A stretch of 64,000 nt of DNA from positions 2,170,001 through 2,234,000 of the forward strand of contig NZ_CP108538.1 of NCBI RefSeq assembly GCF_035994185.1, in the 5' to 3' direction. The notes beneath the pieces are model-generated. The model saw only the letters and a program-made list of their open reading frames with translations, did no database searches and was not told the DNA's origin. The translations under genes and the position numbers were made by a program. Origin of the DNA: Streptomyces sp. NBC_01217. Its GTDB lineage: Bacteria > Actinomycetota > Actinomycetes > Streptomycetales > Streptomycetaceae. Below are positions 1 to 8,355 of this stretch, in pieces; position 1 is the first letter of the stretch, and each line of letters opens with the position of its first letter.

Positions 1-911
1 GCCGTGCGGCCATGTCGGCCGTCGTCATGGCCGTGCTCATCGTCGTGACCGGCGGCGCGGTGCGGCTGACCGGCTCCGGCCTCGGCTGCCCGACCTGGCC
101 CAAGTGCACCGACGAGTCCCTGACGGCGACCAGCGCGATGGGCTTCCACGGCGCCATCGAGTTCGGCAACCGGATGCTGACGTACGTACTGTGCGCGGCC
201 GTCGGGTGGGCGATCATCGCCGCCCGGTCCGCGAAGCCCTGGCGGCGCAGCCTCACCCGGCTCGGCTGGGCGCAGTTCTGGGTGGTCATGGGCAACGCGG
301 TGCTCGGCGGCATCGTGGTGCTGGTCGGCCTCAACCCGTACACCGTCGCCGCGCACTTCCTGCTCTCCACGGCGCTGCTCACCGTCGCGATGCTGACCTG
401 GCAGCGCACCCGCGAGGGCGACGGGGCGCCCCGCCCGCTGGTGGGCAGGGCGGTGTCCCAGCTGACCTGGCTGCTCGTGGTCGCGGCCGGGCTGCTGATC
501 GCGGTCGGCACGGTCGTCACGGGCGCCGGACGGCACGCGGGTGACTCCAGCGACGTCCACCGCATCCCGATCGACTGGAAGATGATCACGCAGCTGCACG
601 CCGATCTGGCCTGGGCCGTGGTGGCGCTGACCGTGGCTCTCTGGTTCGTCCTCAGGGCCGTGGACGCGCCCGCGGGCCCGCTCCACCGCGCCCGTGATCT
701 CTTTTTGGTGCTGCTGGGGCAGGGCGTGATCGGTTATGTCCAGTACTTCACGGACACCCCGGAGGTCCTCGTCGGCCTGCACATGTTCGGCTCGTGCCTG
801 GTGTGGATCGCGGTCGTGCGGGTGCTGCTGTCGCTGCGCGAGCGCCCGGTGGCCGGCGCCCCGGTGCCCGTCCCCGCCGCCGCGCAGCCCGAGCCCGCCG
901 CGGCGGGCTGA
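1..911 (+). CDS. ctaA: Heme A synthase (CtaA/COX15), 5' end cut by the window
   Basis: This membrane enzyme oxidises the C8 methyl of heme O to give heme A for aa3-type cytochrome oxidase. The frame is open to the window edge, so the Met at 12 is probably internal and the true start lies upstream. The N-terminal signature TGGAVRLTGSGLGCPTWPKC, with its conserved cysteine pair, is present, followed by several hydrophobic helices. A His in AAHFL and another in GLHMFG are the expected heme ligands. The C-terminus is an Ala/Pro-rich tail. Its partner ctaB (heme O synthase) lies about 31 kb away on the opposite strand, so the galactoside block appears to separate two genes that are usually close in this genus. 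A strong hairpin follows the stop. Confidence 0.93.
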   Translation, partial: RAAMSAVVMAVLIVVTGGAVRLTGSGLGCPTWPKCTDESLTATSAMGFHGAIEFGNRMLTYVLCAAVGWAIIAARSAKPWRRSLTRLGWAQFWVVMGNAVLGGIVVLVGLNPYTVAAHFLLSTALLTVAMLTWQRTREGDGAPRPLVGRAVSQLTWLLVVAAGLLIAVGTVVTGAGRHAGDSSDVHRIPIDWKMITQLHADLAWAVVALTVALWFVLRAVDAPAGPLHRARDLFLVLLGQGVIGYVQYFTDTPEVLVGLHMFGSCLVWIAVVRVLLSLRERPVAGAPVPVPAAAQPEPAAAG

Positions 912-927
912 GCCCTCTGCGTTCGAG

Positions 928-963
928 CCGGTTCACGGGCAGCCTGACCTGCCCGTGAACCGG
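928..963. terminator. Bidirectional terminator hairpin between ctaA and the GH2 gene
   Basis: A perfect 15-bp stem (CCGGTTCACGGGCAG with its complement) closes a 6-nt loop. It lies 16 bp after the ctaA stop and 10 bp after the end of the convergent GH2 gene, so it can serve both. There is no T-tract, as is usual in Streptomyces. Confidence 0.85.
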
Positions 964-973
964 CGGGCGGTCG

Positions 974-3900
974 CTACCCGGTGACCGAGCGCGACACGTT
1001 GTATCCCTCCACCACGAGCCTGGGACGGGCCCGGCCCTCGGTGTCGTGGCTCCAGTCGGCCTCTATCTCGCGCTGCTCGCCGGGCAGCAGCCACAGATAG
1101 TTGTCGCTGAAGCAGGCCGGCAGCACGCGCCGGGCGGTGCGCCGGTCGCGCAGCGAGAGCCGCACCATGGCGGCGACGGTGGCGCCGTCGTTGCGCACGA
1201 CCGCCTTCACCTTTCCGCCCGGACCCCTGCCGTGACCGGAGACGTCCGACACCGAACGCACCGTGACCCGGGTGTCGGCCAGCTTGTTCAGCGCGCCCAG
1301 ATCTGCCGGGGCACGGTAGCGCCAGTAGGTGTTGCGCGACAGTACGGTGCCGTGCGCGTCCACGAGTTCCAGGCGCAGCAGGTGCAGCGCGGGCAGCGAG
1401 TCGCTCCAGCCCACCACGTCACCGGTCGCGGCGGCCGACGGGGCGAGGTCCACGGCGCTGCGCGTCGGCTCGCCCAGGCGCTGTCCCCGCAGGTCGTACA
1501 GGGTCGCGGTGACGGTCGCCCCCTTGATGGCGCGGGTGGTGTGGTTGACCGCGCCGGTACGCCAGTCGACCGGGTTCACCTGTACGTGCACGGGCTCGGT
1601 GCCCTTGCGGACGCCGTGGTAGAAGCCGTTGACGTCCAGGTCGTAGTCGTAGGTCTGCCAGACGGTGCTGTGCCAGGCCGGGTGCGACATCCACAGCAGC
1701 AGCCCGGAGGCGTTGTCCCAGAGGCGGGTGTTCCACGCCTCGAACATCGCCCGGCCGTTCTCGTAGTTGATCAGCTGTGCCTTGCGGGTGAAGTCCGCCA
1801 GGCCCGTCGCCGCGCCCAGGCGCTCCTCGATCGCCGCCTGGTAGCTCTGCGGCTGCTGATTGCCCTTGCGCGCCCAGTCGTGGGCGCCCCACACATCGCC
1901 GATGGGCCAGGCCGGTTCGTCGCCGACGAGGTTCTTCATCGACTCCTCGACGGGCAGGACGGGCATCCCGATCTCGGTGTGGAAGCCGAAGTCCCCGGTG
2001 TTGAAGTACGAGGTGGGGTCGACCCAGTTGTACGGTCCGCGTCCCTTGACGACGCCGTCGGCGGAGCTGCCCATGTAGAGGATGCCCGGTGCTTCGGCGG
2101 TCACCAGTTCCCGTACGCCGGTGTCGATGTCGGCGGGCGGGGTGCCCTCGTTGGAACCGCACCACACCACGATGCTGGGGTGGTGGCGGTAGGCGCGGAC
2201 GGTGTCCAGCGCGTTGCGCAGGTACTCCGCGTGGTCCGGCGGGTTCATGGACCAGCCGTTCCAGAAGTCGTTCCAGACCAGCAGGCCGTTCTCGTCGCAG
2301 GCCGCGAAGAACTCCTCGCGGTTGCTGCTGCCCACCCAGTTGCGGATCATCGTGAAGTTCATGTCACGGTGCATCCGTACGGTGTCCTCGGTCCGGCCGT
2401 CCAGGGCGCGGCGCAGCAGCTCGTCATAGCCCCAGTTGCCGCCGCGGCAGAACACCCGGGTGCCGTTGACCGAGATCTGCAGCTGCCGGACCGGCGGCTG
2501 TTCGACGCTCTTGGCCTCGGTCCACTCCTGTCCGTCCGGCGAGACCTGTACGAGGAATTTCTTCGCGTAGGCGGTCTCCCAGTCGAGCACCAGCCGGTTC
2601 ACGGAGACGGCCGAGCCGAGGTCGACCTGGATCCACTCCCCGTCGGCGAACGCGGAGGACCAGCGGGTCGTGCGGTCCCCGTCCACCACGTTGGAGGCGG
2701 GTCCGGTGCCGTCCGACGAGGAGGCATCTGCGGTCGCTCCCCGGGCCAGGTCCTTGTCCGGAGCGGCGTCGCCGTACACCGAGAGCGACCACAGGGAGAT
2801 GCCCCAGTCGGTCGCCCGCTTCGTCCCGACGAGCCGCACGTAGCGGGCCTGCCGCGCCTCGAACTCCACGCTCTGGCTGCCGTGCCCGGCGACGAAGTCG
2901 ACCGGCATGCCGTAGACGTAGCCGAACTCCCTGATGCCGAAGCGCAGTTCGCGTCGGTCGGTCGCCGCTCCGCCGGTCTCGGCCTTCAGCGTGAGGTCGT
3001 ACAGATCGGGGCTGCCGTAGCCGTTGGGCCACCAGAGCTTCGGCCGCCGCACGCGCAGGGCGGGGAACTCCTTCGGCGCCAGGACGACATCGGCAAACTC
3101 CCCGGCCGGTACGGTCACCGACTTGGCGACACGCACATCGCCGAACGCGGCGCGCACGGTGATCCGCCGCGCCTCGGAGCCGGTGTTGCGGACCGGGACG
3201 GTGAGGGTGACCTCGGCGACGTCAAGCGCGGGCAGGTCCGGCAGTGTGGTGGTGATCTGCGGATCTTCCAGGACGGCGCCGCCGGTGGAGCGCAGCCGTA
3301 CGTGGTTCCAGATACCGGCGGCCCGGTCGCGCACCGGCGGCATCCAGTCCCAGCCGGAGACGGAGAGATAGGTCGGCCCGTTGCGCATCATCATGGTGGC
3401 GCCCGCGTCCAGCCAGGACTCGCCGCCGGGGCCCTTGTCCGCGGGGCTGCCCGGCAGGGGCATGGGGCTGATCCGTACGGCCAGTACGTTGTTCTTCCTG
3501 CCGTCGTCATGCAGCGCGTCGGTGATGTCGAAGGACTCCCGGGCGAAGGGGTGGCTCATCGCGCCGACCCGGGTGCCGTTGAGCCAGATCTCCGCCGCGT
3601 GGTTGATTCCGTCGAACTCCAGCCGGATCCGGCGGCCGCGGCCGGTGTCGAGGCCGTGCGGCAGCCCGAACTCCCGCCGGTACCACCAGGAGTGCCGGGA
3701 CAGCGCCTCGGGGACCTTGAGGTTGTTGAGACCGGTCACCGGGTCGGGCAGATGTCCCTGCTCGACCAGGGAGGCCAGGACCGTGCCGGGGACGGTGGCC
3801 GGGAGCCAGTCGGCGATGTCCACCCCGGAGCCGGAGACCACCGCGCCGTCGTCGGCCGGTGCGAAGTCGTCCATGGTCAGCGCCCAGCCGGATTCGAGCG

Positions 3901-4705
3901 GGACGGTGCCGTCGGCCGCGACCACCAGGGCGGGCGCGGGGGTGCGGGGCATGGACCAGTCGGTCCAGCTCTCGGCGGCCGGGCGCCCGGCCGAGGCACG
4001 GCCGTGGATCCGCAGGCCGTTGAGGCCGAGCGGGTTCTCGTTGGAGCGCTCGGCCACGGTCAGCCGCACCCACCGGCCGGTGGCCGGCTTGTCGAGCGCG
4101 ATGGTCATGGCGCCGCCGCGGCCGTCGGTGGCGCGGTGCACGGTGGTCCAGTTCCGCTCGTCCTCGGACACCTCCAGGGTGAACGCGACCGCGCAGCTGG
4201 ACAGGATCTCCTTGCCGGTCGTGCCGTCGCGGGGGTTGCCGCCCGTGCCGGGGACGAAGGGCGGGTCGGAGATCTCGGCCTCGAAGACCAGCTCCACCGA
4301 CTCCACGGTGCACCGGGCCTGGAGGTCCACGGCGATCCACTGCGGGTCACCGGGCCCGGCCCGCCAGCCGGTCCCCCGGACGCCCGGGACGGCGAGCCCG
4401 TCGACGGCGAACTCCGGCACGGTGGCCGCGTACGCGGTGGAGGAGACCTTGACCGGGCGGGCGGCCGCGAGTTCGACCACCGCCCCGCCCGGACCGCCCC
4501 TGCTTTCGGCCGCGGCCATGGAGGCGGGCAGCGCGGCACTGATGCCGAAGGCGGCCAGCAGCGTGGTGTTGGCGGCCAGGAACCGGCGCCTGGAGACCGG
4601 GGGGACGCCTGCCGGGCCCGCGGTGTCGGCTGCCTGCGCTCCGGCGGTGTCCACTGCTGTCCTGACGTCGCTGTCCAGAGGTGTGTCAGCGGGTTGTTCC
4701 GGCAC
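974..4705 (-). CDS. Secreted glycoside hydrolase family 2 enzyme with discoidin (F5/8 C) modules
   Basis: This is a 1243-aa exo-acting beta-glycosidase of GH2, most like the exo-beta-glucosaminidase/mannosidase branch. GTG start at 4705 follows an AGGAGG ribosome site. A twin-arginine signal (SRRRFLA, residues 38-44) indicates Tat export. The order is: N-terminal F5/8-type C domain (about 60-240), GH2 sugar-binding and immunoglobulin-like domains, a second discoidin-like segment (about 600-740), then the TIM barrel. The acid/base is Glu853 in WCGSNEG and the nucleophile is probably Glu911 in HTEIGMP. The second discoidin segment sits between FGIREFG (about 589) and LQISVNG (about 742), two stretches normally almost adjacent in GH2, so it looks like an insertion. 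The gene has its own promoter and LacI-type operator. Substrate (mannoside, glucosaminide or galactoside) cannot be fixed from sequence. Confidence 0.85.
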   Translation of the reverse strand: MPEQPADTPLDSDVRTAVDTAGAQAADTAGPAGVPPVSRRRFLAANTTLLAAFGISAALPASMAAAESRGGPGGAVVELAAARPVKVSSTAYAATVPEFAVDGLAVPGVRGTGWRAGPGDPQWIAVDLQARCTVESVELVFEAEISDPPFVPGTGGNPRDGTTGKEILSSCAVAFTLEVSEDERNWTTVHRATDGRGGAMTIALDKPATGRWVRLTVAERSNENPLGLNGLRIHGRASAGRPAAESWTDWSMPRTPAPALVVAADGTVPLESGWALTMDDFAPADDGAVVSGSGVDIADWLPATVPGTVLASLVEQGHLPDPVTGLNNLKVPEALSRHSWWYRREFGLPHGLDTGRGRRIRLEFDGINHAAEIWLNGTRVGAMSHPFARESFDITDALHDDGRKNNVLAVRISPMPLPGSPADKGPGGESWLDAGATMMMRNGPTYLSVSGWDWMPPVRDRAAGIWNHVRLRSTGGAVLEDPQITTTLPDLPALDVAEVTLTVPVRNTGSEARRITVRAAFGDVRVAKSVTVPAGEFADVVLAPKEFPALRVRRPKLWWPNGYGSPDLYDLTLKAETGGAATDRRELRFGIREFGYVYGMPVDFVAGHGSQSVEFEARQARYVRLVGTKRATDWGISLWSLSVYGDAAPDKDLARGATADASSSDGTGPASNVVDGDRTTRWSSAFADGEWIQVDLGSAVSVNRLVLDWETAYAKKFLVQVSPDGQEWTEAKSVEQPPVRQLQISVNGTRVFCRGGNWGYDELLRRALDGRTEDTVRMHRDMNFTMIRNWVGSSNREEFFAACDENGLLVWNDFWNGWSMNPPDHAEYLRNALDTVRAYRHHPSIVVWCGSNEGTPPADIDTGVRELVTAEAPGILYMGSSADGVVKGRGPYNWVDPTSYFNTGDFGFHTEIGMPVLPVEESMKNLVGDEPAWPIGDVWGAHDWARKGNQQPQSYQAAIEERLGAATGLADFTRKAQLINYENGRAMFEAWNTRLWDNASGLLLWMSHPAWHSTVWQTYDYDLDVNGFYHGVRKGTEPVHVQVNPVDWRTGAVNHTTRAIKGATVTATLYDLRGQRLGEPTRSAVDLAPSAAATGDVVGWSDSLPALHLLRLELVDAHGTVLSRNTYWRYRAPADLGALNKLADTRVTVRSVSDVSGHGRGPGGKVKAVVRNDGATVAAMVRLSLRDRRTARRVLPACFSDNYLWLLPGEQREIEADWSHDTEGRARPRLVVEGYNVSRSVTG

Positions 4706-4747
4706 TCCGGCCTCCTGGCTGAGGAAAAGGGACGACTAGAGAGGAGA

Positions 4748-4788
4748 TGACAACGTTGTCAGACGTCAGGAGTGAGGCCTGAAGTCAA
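4748..4788 (-). promoter_or_regulatory. Promoter of the GH2 gene with a LacI-family operator
   Basis: A perfect 14-bp palindrome TGACAACGTTGTCA occupies 4748-4761, with the central CG typical of LacI-family operators. On the minus strand a -35 TTGACT lies at 4788-4783, and a weak -10 about 17-18 nt downstream would overlap the palindrome. Bound repressor would therefore block the start region. No LacI-family gene lies in this window. The surrounding gene-free stretch 4706-5010 also holds a 24-bp palindrome and a second promoter-like pair. Confidence 0.65.
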
Positions 4789-4811
4789 TGGATGGAGGAG
4801 GTGGGCCCGTC

Positions 4812-4835
4812 GGCCCGGCCGACGTCGGCCGGGCC
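4812..4835 (-). terminator. Perfect 24-bp palindrome, likely terminator of the galactose operon
   Basis: GGCCCGGCCGAC and its exact complement abut with no loop. It lies about 175 bp beyond the stop of the last gene of the minus-strand operon and about 105 bp before the GH2 start, so it would insulate GH2 from readthrough. A protein-binding dyad is an alternative. Confidence 0.5.
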
Positions 4836-4943
4836 CCGGGAAGGGACCGCCGACTGCCGGACGAAGAAGCTGTGCCACGGCGATTTGCGGGTGGGGACCG
4901 GGATCCTGACGGACTGCCCGGTACCGGCCGCGCCGTGCGCCCC

Positions 4944-4973
4944 ATTAAAGATCGCTCCACCGACGCTTGTAAA
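4944..4973 (-). promoter_or_regulatory. Second promoter-like element in the GH2 leader
   Basis: On the minus strand TTTACA (4973-4968) is followed after 18 nt by TTTAAT (4949-4944), a good match to vegetative -35/-10 boxes in an otherwise GC-rich stretch. Transcription from it would have to pass the 24-bp palindrome before reaching GH2, so its use is uncertain. Confidence 0.35.
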
Positions 4974-5010
4974 GAGTCCGAAACATGGCGGCTCCCCGCC
5001 CGTGGCCGGG

Positions 5011-6006
5011 TCACCGTCCTCGCGCCCATTCCTGCGGCGCCGCGTCCAGCAGTCCGGCGATCCGGGCACGGTCCGGCAGCGGCCCGTGGTCACCGGTGAC
5101 GCGCAGCGCGGCGCCCGCGGTGATATGCCCGAGCCGCAGCGCCCTTACGGTGTCCTCGCCGCGCAGCAGTCCGGCCAGGAACCCGGCCGCGAACGCGTCG
5201 CCGGCGCCCACCGGTTCGACGACCTCGACCCCGGGCGCGGCCACGGTGTGGACCTCGGCGCCGTCGAAGGCGGTGGCGGCCCGCCCGCCGTCCTTGACGA
5301 CGAGGATGCGCGGCCGGGGCAGCAGCTCCCGCACGGCGGCCGCGTCAACCAGTCCGTCCCCCCACAGGGTCTGCGCCTCGTCGAGGCCGACGAAGACGAT
5401 GTCCGCCCGCCGGGCGAGGTCGAACAGTACGGCGGCCGCCGTGCCGTCCGTCCACAGGGCGGGCCGGTGGTTGACGTCGAAGCTGACGGGGCAGGGGCGT
5501 TCGTCGGCCGGGGGTTCCAGCAGCGCGGTGACCAGGTCCCGGCAGCCATCGGAGAGCGCCGGGGTGATGCCGCTGAGGTGGATGAGCCCGGCGGTGCGCA
5601 CGGCGTCGTCGTCCAGCAGCTCCGGGGTCAGGGCCGAGGCTGCGGAGCCGCGGCGGTAGTAGTGCACCCGGGTGCCGTCGGTGCCGGGGTCCTTGACGAG
5701 GAGTCCGGTCGGGCGGTGCGGATCGGTGCGCACACCGCTGATGTCGACGCCGGACGCGGCCACTTCGGTACGGATCCGGCGGCCGAACGGGTCGTCGCCG
5801 AGGGCGGAGACCCAGCGGGCGGGCACAGCGTGGTCGGCGAGGTACATCGCCACATTGGATTCGGCGCCCGCGATCCGTACCCCGAGCAGACCGGCGCCGT
5901 CCAGCGGGGCCGCGGGTTCCGGGACCAGCGCGGCCATGGTCTCCCCGATGCAGGTCACCGGGGGCCGGGCGGGCCATCGCGTCCCCGGACGGGATGCCGC
6001 GGTCAT
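5011..6006 (-). CDS. PfkB-family 2-dehydro-3-deoxygalactonate/gluconate kinase
   Basis: This 331-aa cytoplasmic sugar kinase of the ribokinase/PfkB family most probably phosphorylates 2-dehydro-3-deoxygalactonate at O6. Family marks are the N-terminal GETMAALVP and AGAESNVAMYLA stretches and the C-terminal PVGAGDAFAAGFLAG motif, which carries the catalytic Asp. The ATG at 6006 overlaps the lactonase stop by 4 bp. Context decides the substrate: it is the last gene of an operon that contains galactonate dehydratase and KDPGal aldolase. The classical E. coli enzyme for this step (DgoK) belongs to another fold family, so this would be a replacement by a KdgK-like enzyme. Activity on 2-dehydro-3-deoxygluconate is the alternative. 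Confidence 0.8.
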   Translation of the reverse strand: MTAASRPGTRWPARPPVTCIGETMAALVPEPAAPLDGAGLLGVRIAGAESNVAMYLADHAVPARWVSALGDDPFGRRIRTEVAASGVDISGVRTDPHRPTGLLVKDPGTDGTRVHYYRRGSAASALTPELLDDDAVRTAGLIHLSGITPALSDGCRDLVTALLEPPADERPCPVSFDVNHRPALWTDGTAAAVLFDLARRADIVFVGLDEAQTLWGDGLVDAAAVRELLPRPRILVVKDGGRAATAFDGAEVHTVAAPGVEVVEPVGAGDAFAAGFLAGLLRGEDTVRALRLGHITAGAALRVTGDHGPLPDRARIAGLLDAAPQEWARGR

Positions 6007-6872
6007 GCGGAACTCTCCGGCCGGTAGGGGGCGGTGGGCAGGCCCGGAACCCCGACCCGCACGGCGAAGACCGCGCCGTCCAGCGGTCCGGGTGCGGCGA
6101 GGCCGTGCCGGGCGCTGGTGACGTACAGGGTGTCCCCGTCGAGGCACAGCCCGGCGGGCTGCACCGCGGGGAGCCGGATCTGCCGGTCCAGGGTGCCGTC
6201 GGCGCGGTAGCGGCGGACGGTGCCGGTGCCCCAGACCGCGGTCCACAGGGCGCCCTCGGCGTCGACCGTCATGCCGTCCGGGCTGCCCCGGTCGAGCACG
6301 GCGAAGGTGTCCGGCGCGCCCGGCAGCCCGCTGTCCGGGTCGACCGGGTAGCGGCGGATGACGCCCTTCGCGCTGTCGGCGAGGTACATCACGGTGCCGT
6401 CCGCCCCGAACGCCGGGCCGTTGGGCACGGTGAGGCCGTCCAGCACCCGGATCACCGTGCCGTCGTGGCCGACCCGGTAGAGGGAGCCCGCGCCCTCCTC
6501 TGCGTCGTACGCCATGCTGCCCGCCCAGAACCGGCCGAGTGGATCGGCGGTGGCGTCGTTCATCCGCATCGGCGTGGCAGCCCCGTCCTCGGGGCGGTCG
6601 AGCCACTCGGGACGTCCGTCCGGGCCGATCAGGCAGATACCGGTCCCGGCGGCCGCGATCCAGTGGCCGGGGCGCCCGTGGACGGGGGCGACCGCGCCCA
6701 ACGGCTCGGTGAGCCGGGCCAGTTCGGTCAGCGGGGCCGTGCGGTCGGCGGGGCCGCTCAGCAGCCGTCCGGTGAGGATGTCGACGAGGACGACGCGGCC
6801 GCCGACCGCGCGGATCCCCTCGCCGAGCCCGAGCCGGTCCTGCCACTGGACGGCCGGTGCGCCGGCGCTCAT
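6003..6872 (-). CDS. SMP-30/gluconolactonase-family sugar lactonase
   Basis: This 289-aa six-bladed beta-propeller lactonase would open galactono-lactone to galactonate. The metal-binding Glu is visible as Glu18 in LGEG, and conserved blade motifs DATADPLGRFWAGS, TVPNGPAFGADG and GSPDGMTVDAEGALW follow; the last supplies the catalytic Asp. No signal peptide is present, so it is cytoplasmic. ATG at 6872 overlaps the aldolase stop, and its own stop overlaps the kinase start (4 bp each). This indicates translational coupling. Position between a sugar dehydrogenase and a sugar-acid dehydratase in one operon supports the galactonolactonase assignment over a general gluconolactonase. Confidence 0.82.
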   Translation of the reverse strand: MSAGAPAVQWQDRLGLGEGIRAVGGRVVLVDILTGRLLSGPADRTAPLTELARLTEPLGAVAPVHGRPGHWIAAAGTGICLIGPDGRPEWLDRPEDGAATPMRMNDATADPLGRFWAGSMAYDAEEGAGSLYRVGHDGTVIRVLDGLTVPNGPAFGADGTVMYLADSAKGVIRRYPVDPDSGLPGAPDTFAVLDRGSPDGMTVDAEGALWTAVWGTGTVRRYRADGTLDRQIRLPAVQPAGLCLDGDTLYVTSARHGLAAPGPLDGAVFAVRVGVPGLPTAPYRPESSA

Positions 6873-7510
6873 CGCCCGGCGTCCGCGGGAAGGCGTACGG
6901 CATCGAGGAAGGCGCGGGTGCGTTCGCGCAGCGCGTCGGGGCTGCCTCCGTCGGCCGCGTCGCCGACCAGCGGGGAGCCGACGCCCACGGCGACCGCGCC
7001 CCGGGCGAGATAGCTACGGGCCAGTTCGGCGTCCACTCCCCCGACCGGCACGAACGGCGCGTCCGGGAACGGCCCGCGCAGCGCCTTCAGATAGCCGGGG
7101 CCTCCGGCCTGTTCGGCGGGGAAGATCTTGTACGCGTCGGCGCCGAGGCGCTGCGCCGCGACGACGTCGGCCGGGGTCATCACTCCGGCCAGCACGGGCA
7201 GCCCGAGGCGCTTCGCCTCGGTGACGCCCTCGCAGACGGCCGGGGTGACGACGAAGTCGGCTCCCGCGTCGCGTACCGCCCGCGCGTCCTCGGCGGTCAG
7301 GACGGTGCCCGCGCCGAGCGGTGCGGCCGGGCCGAGGGCGGCGCGGGCCCGGCGGATGACGTCGAGCGTGCCCTTTCCGCTGAGGGAGACCTCGATGAGG
7401 GCAAGGCCCTCATCGGCGAGGGTGAGTACGGTCCTGAGTGCGGCATCCGCGTCGGCGCCGCGCACGATGGCGACGATCCGGTGGGTGCGCAGCGCGGTCA
7501 GCAGATCCAT
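6869..7510 (-). CDS. dgoA: 2-dehydro-3-deoxy-6-phosphogalactonate aldolase (KDPG/KDPGal aldolase family)
   Basis: This 213-aa class I aldolase would split KDPGal into pyruvate and glyceraldehyde-3-phosphate. The Schiff-base lysine is Lys128 in ADAYKIFPAE and the catalytic Glu is Glu40 in LIEVS, close to the spacing of E. coli Eda. The phosphate-binding GGV stretch (VPVGGVDAE) is also present. The ATG at 7510 has a strong purine-rich ribosome site (AAGGAAAGGG) and overlaps the mutarotase gene by 13 bp. An upstream extension of the frame has no ribosome site and lies inside the neighbouring gene, so this start is preferred. The family cannot separate KDPG from KDPGal; the adjacent dgoD-type dehydratase favours KDPGal. 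Confidence 0.88.
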   Translation of the reverse strand: MDLLTALRTHRIVAIVRGADADAALRTVLTLADEGLALIEVSLSGKGTLDVIRRARAALGPAAPLGAGTVLTAEDARAVRDAGADFVVTPAVCEGVTEAKRLGLPVLAGVMTPADVVAAQRLGADAYKIFPAEQAGGPGYLKALRGPFPDAPFVPVGGVDAELARSYLARGAVAVGVGSPLVGDAADGGSPDALRERTRAFLDAVRLPADAGR

Positions 7511-8355
7511 GTGCGGGTTCCCTTTCCTTTCTGTACTGCTGTTGCTCTCTCTGTCCGCGTCGCCGCCTGTGCCGTCACGGTGAGGCGCCAGCGGACCTCG
7601 CCGCTGTCCGGCACGCGGGCGGCGTCCCCGTCCCCGGCGGCCGCCAGGTCGAAGACCCGGCCGAGCATCGGCTCGACCCCGACGGAGCGGTACGGTTCCT
7701 GCTCGGGGAAGCCCCCGAGGTTGCGCCACAGTGCGACGGACACCGGCTGGCCCTCGGCCTCGACGGCCAGGCGCAGGGTGGCCGAACCGTCGTGGACGTG
7801 CACGTGCGGGGTGTCGACGATCGCGCCGACGGCCGTCCCGTCGTCCGGACCGAGCCGGTCGAGGCCGCCGTCCCGGCCGGGCTGCGAGGGCCAGGAGCAG
7901 GGGGTCCACCGCGCGCCGCCGTCCGGGTAGAGGCGGGTCGGTGCGCCGTCCCCGATCCCGATGCGGGCCTCCTCCGAGAGATCGAGCAGGGCGTGGGCGG
8001 CCCACAGGAAGCGGTAGCCGGGGTCCGCCGTGAGCCGGTAGTCGACCACCACCCCGTCCCCGTCGGCGTGGATCAGACGGCTGAGTCCGAAGTCGGGGCA
8101 GTCGACGGACTCGGTGCCGTCGGCGGCCCGTTGCCAGGGCCGGGCCCAGGCGTCGCCGTGGTCGGGAGTGCCGCGCACCGTCGGTACGCACTCCTCCAGT
8201 CCACCGGCGTCGGCGAAGGCGTCGCCCGGACGGACGCCGGGGCGGCGCGGCTCCTCGCGGTGCCAGAGCCATTCGCGTCCGGCCGCCCGCAGGGACGTCC
8301 ACCGTCCGCCGTGCGCCGGGTCGGTCCCGATCCGCGGCGGGGTCACGGCGCTCAC
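7498..8355 (-). CDS. Aldose 1-epimerase-like (galactose mutarotase-like) protein
   Basis: This 285-aa protein has the galactose-mutarotase-like beta-sandwich pattern: an early GGRWTSLR stretch, a GLEECVPTV stretch near residue 55, a histidine in WAAHALLDL, and a late VGVEPMLGR motif carrying the usual catalytic Glu. It would speed conversion between alpha- and beta-galactose for the dehydrogenase, or act on a related sugar. The GTG at 8355 overlaps the dehydratase stop in a GTGA junction; a GTG one codon upstream is an alternative. Sequence is diverged from classical GalM, so exact sugar specificity is inferred from the operon. Confidence 0.7.
   Translation of the reverse strand: MSAVTPPRIGTDPAHGGRWTSLRAAGREWLWHREEPRRPGVRPGDAFADAGGLEECVPTVRGTPDHGDAWARPWQRAADGTESVDCPDFGLSRLIHADGDGVVVDYRLTADPGYRFLWAAHALLDLSEEARIGIGDGAPTRLYPDGGARWTPCSWPSQPGRDGGLDRLGPDDGTAVGAIVDTPHVHVHDGSATLRLAVEAEGQPVSVALWRNLGGFPEQEPYRSVGVEPMLGRVFDLAAAGDGDAARVPDSGEVRWRLTVTAQAATRTERATAVQKGKGTRTWIC

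Noticed and set aside
1046..4750. Very long open frame on the plus strand opposite GH2 (and a similar one at 55119-58715 opposite uvrA)
   Set aside because: Both are mirror frames produced by high-GC codon bias of well-supported genes on the other strand; their translations are low-complexity with no family motif and no ribosome site.
6869..8302. 477-aa fusion protein containing KDPGal aldolase
   Set aside because: The N-terminal part is a shadow of the mutarotase gene in another frame; the ribosome site and family start both point to ATG at 7510.
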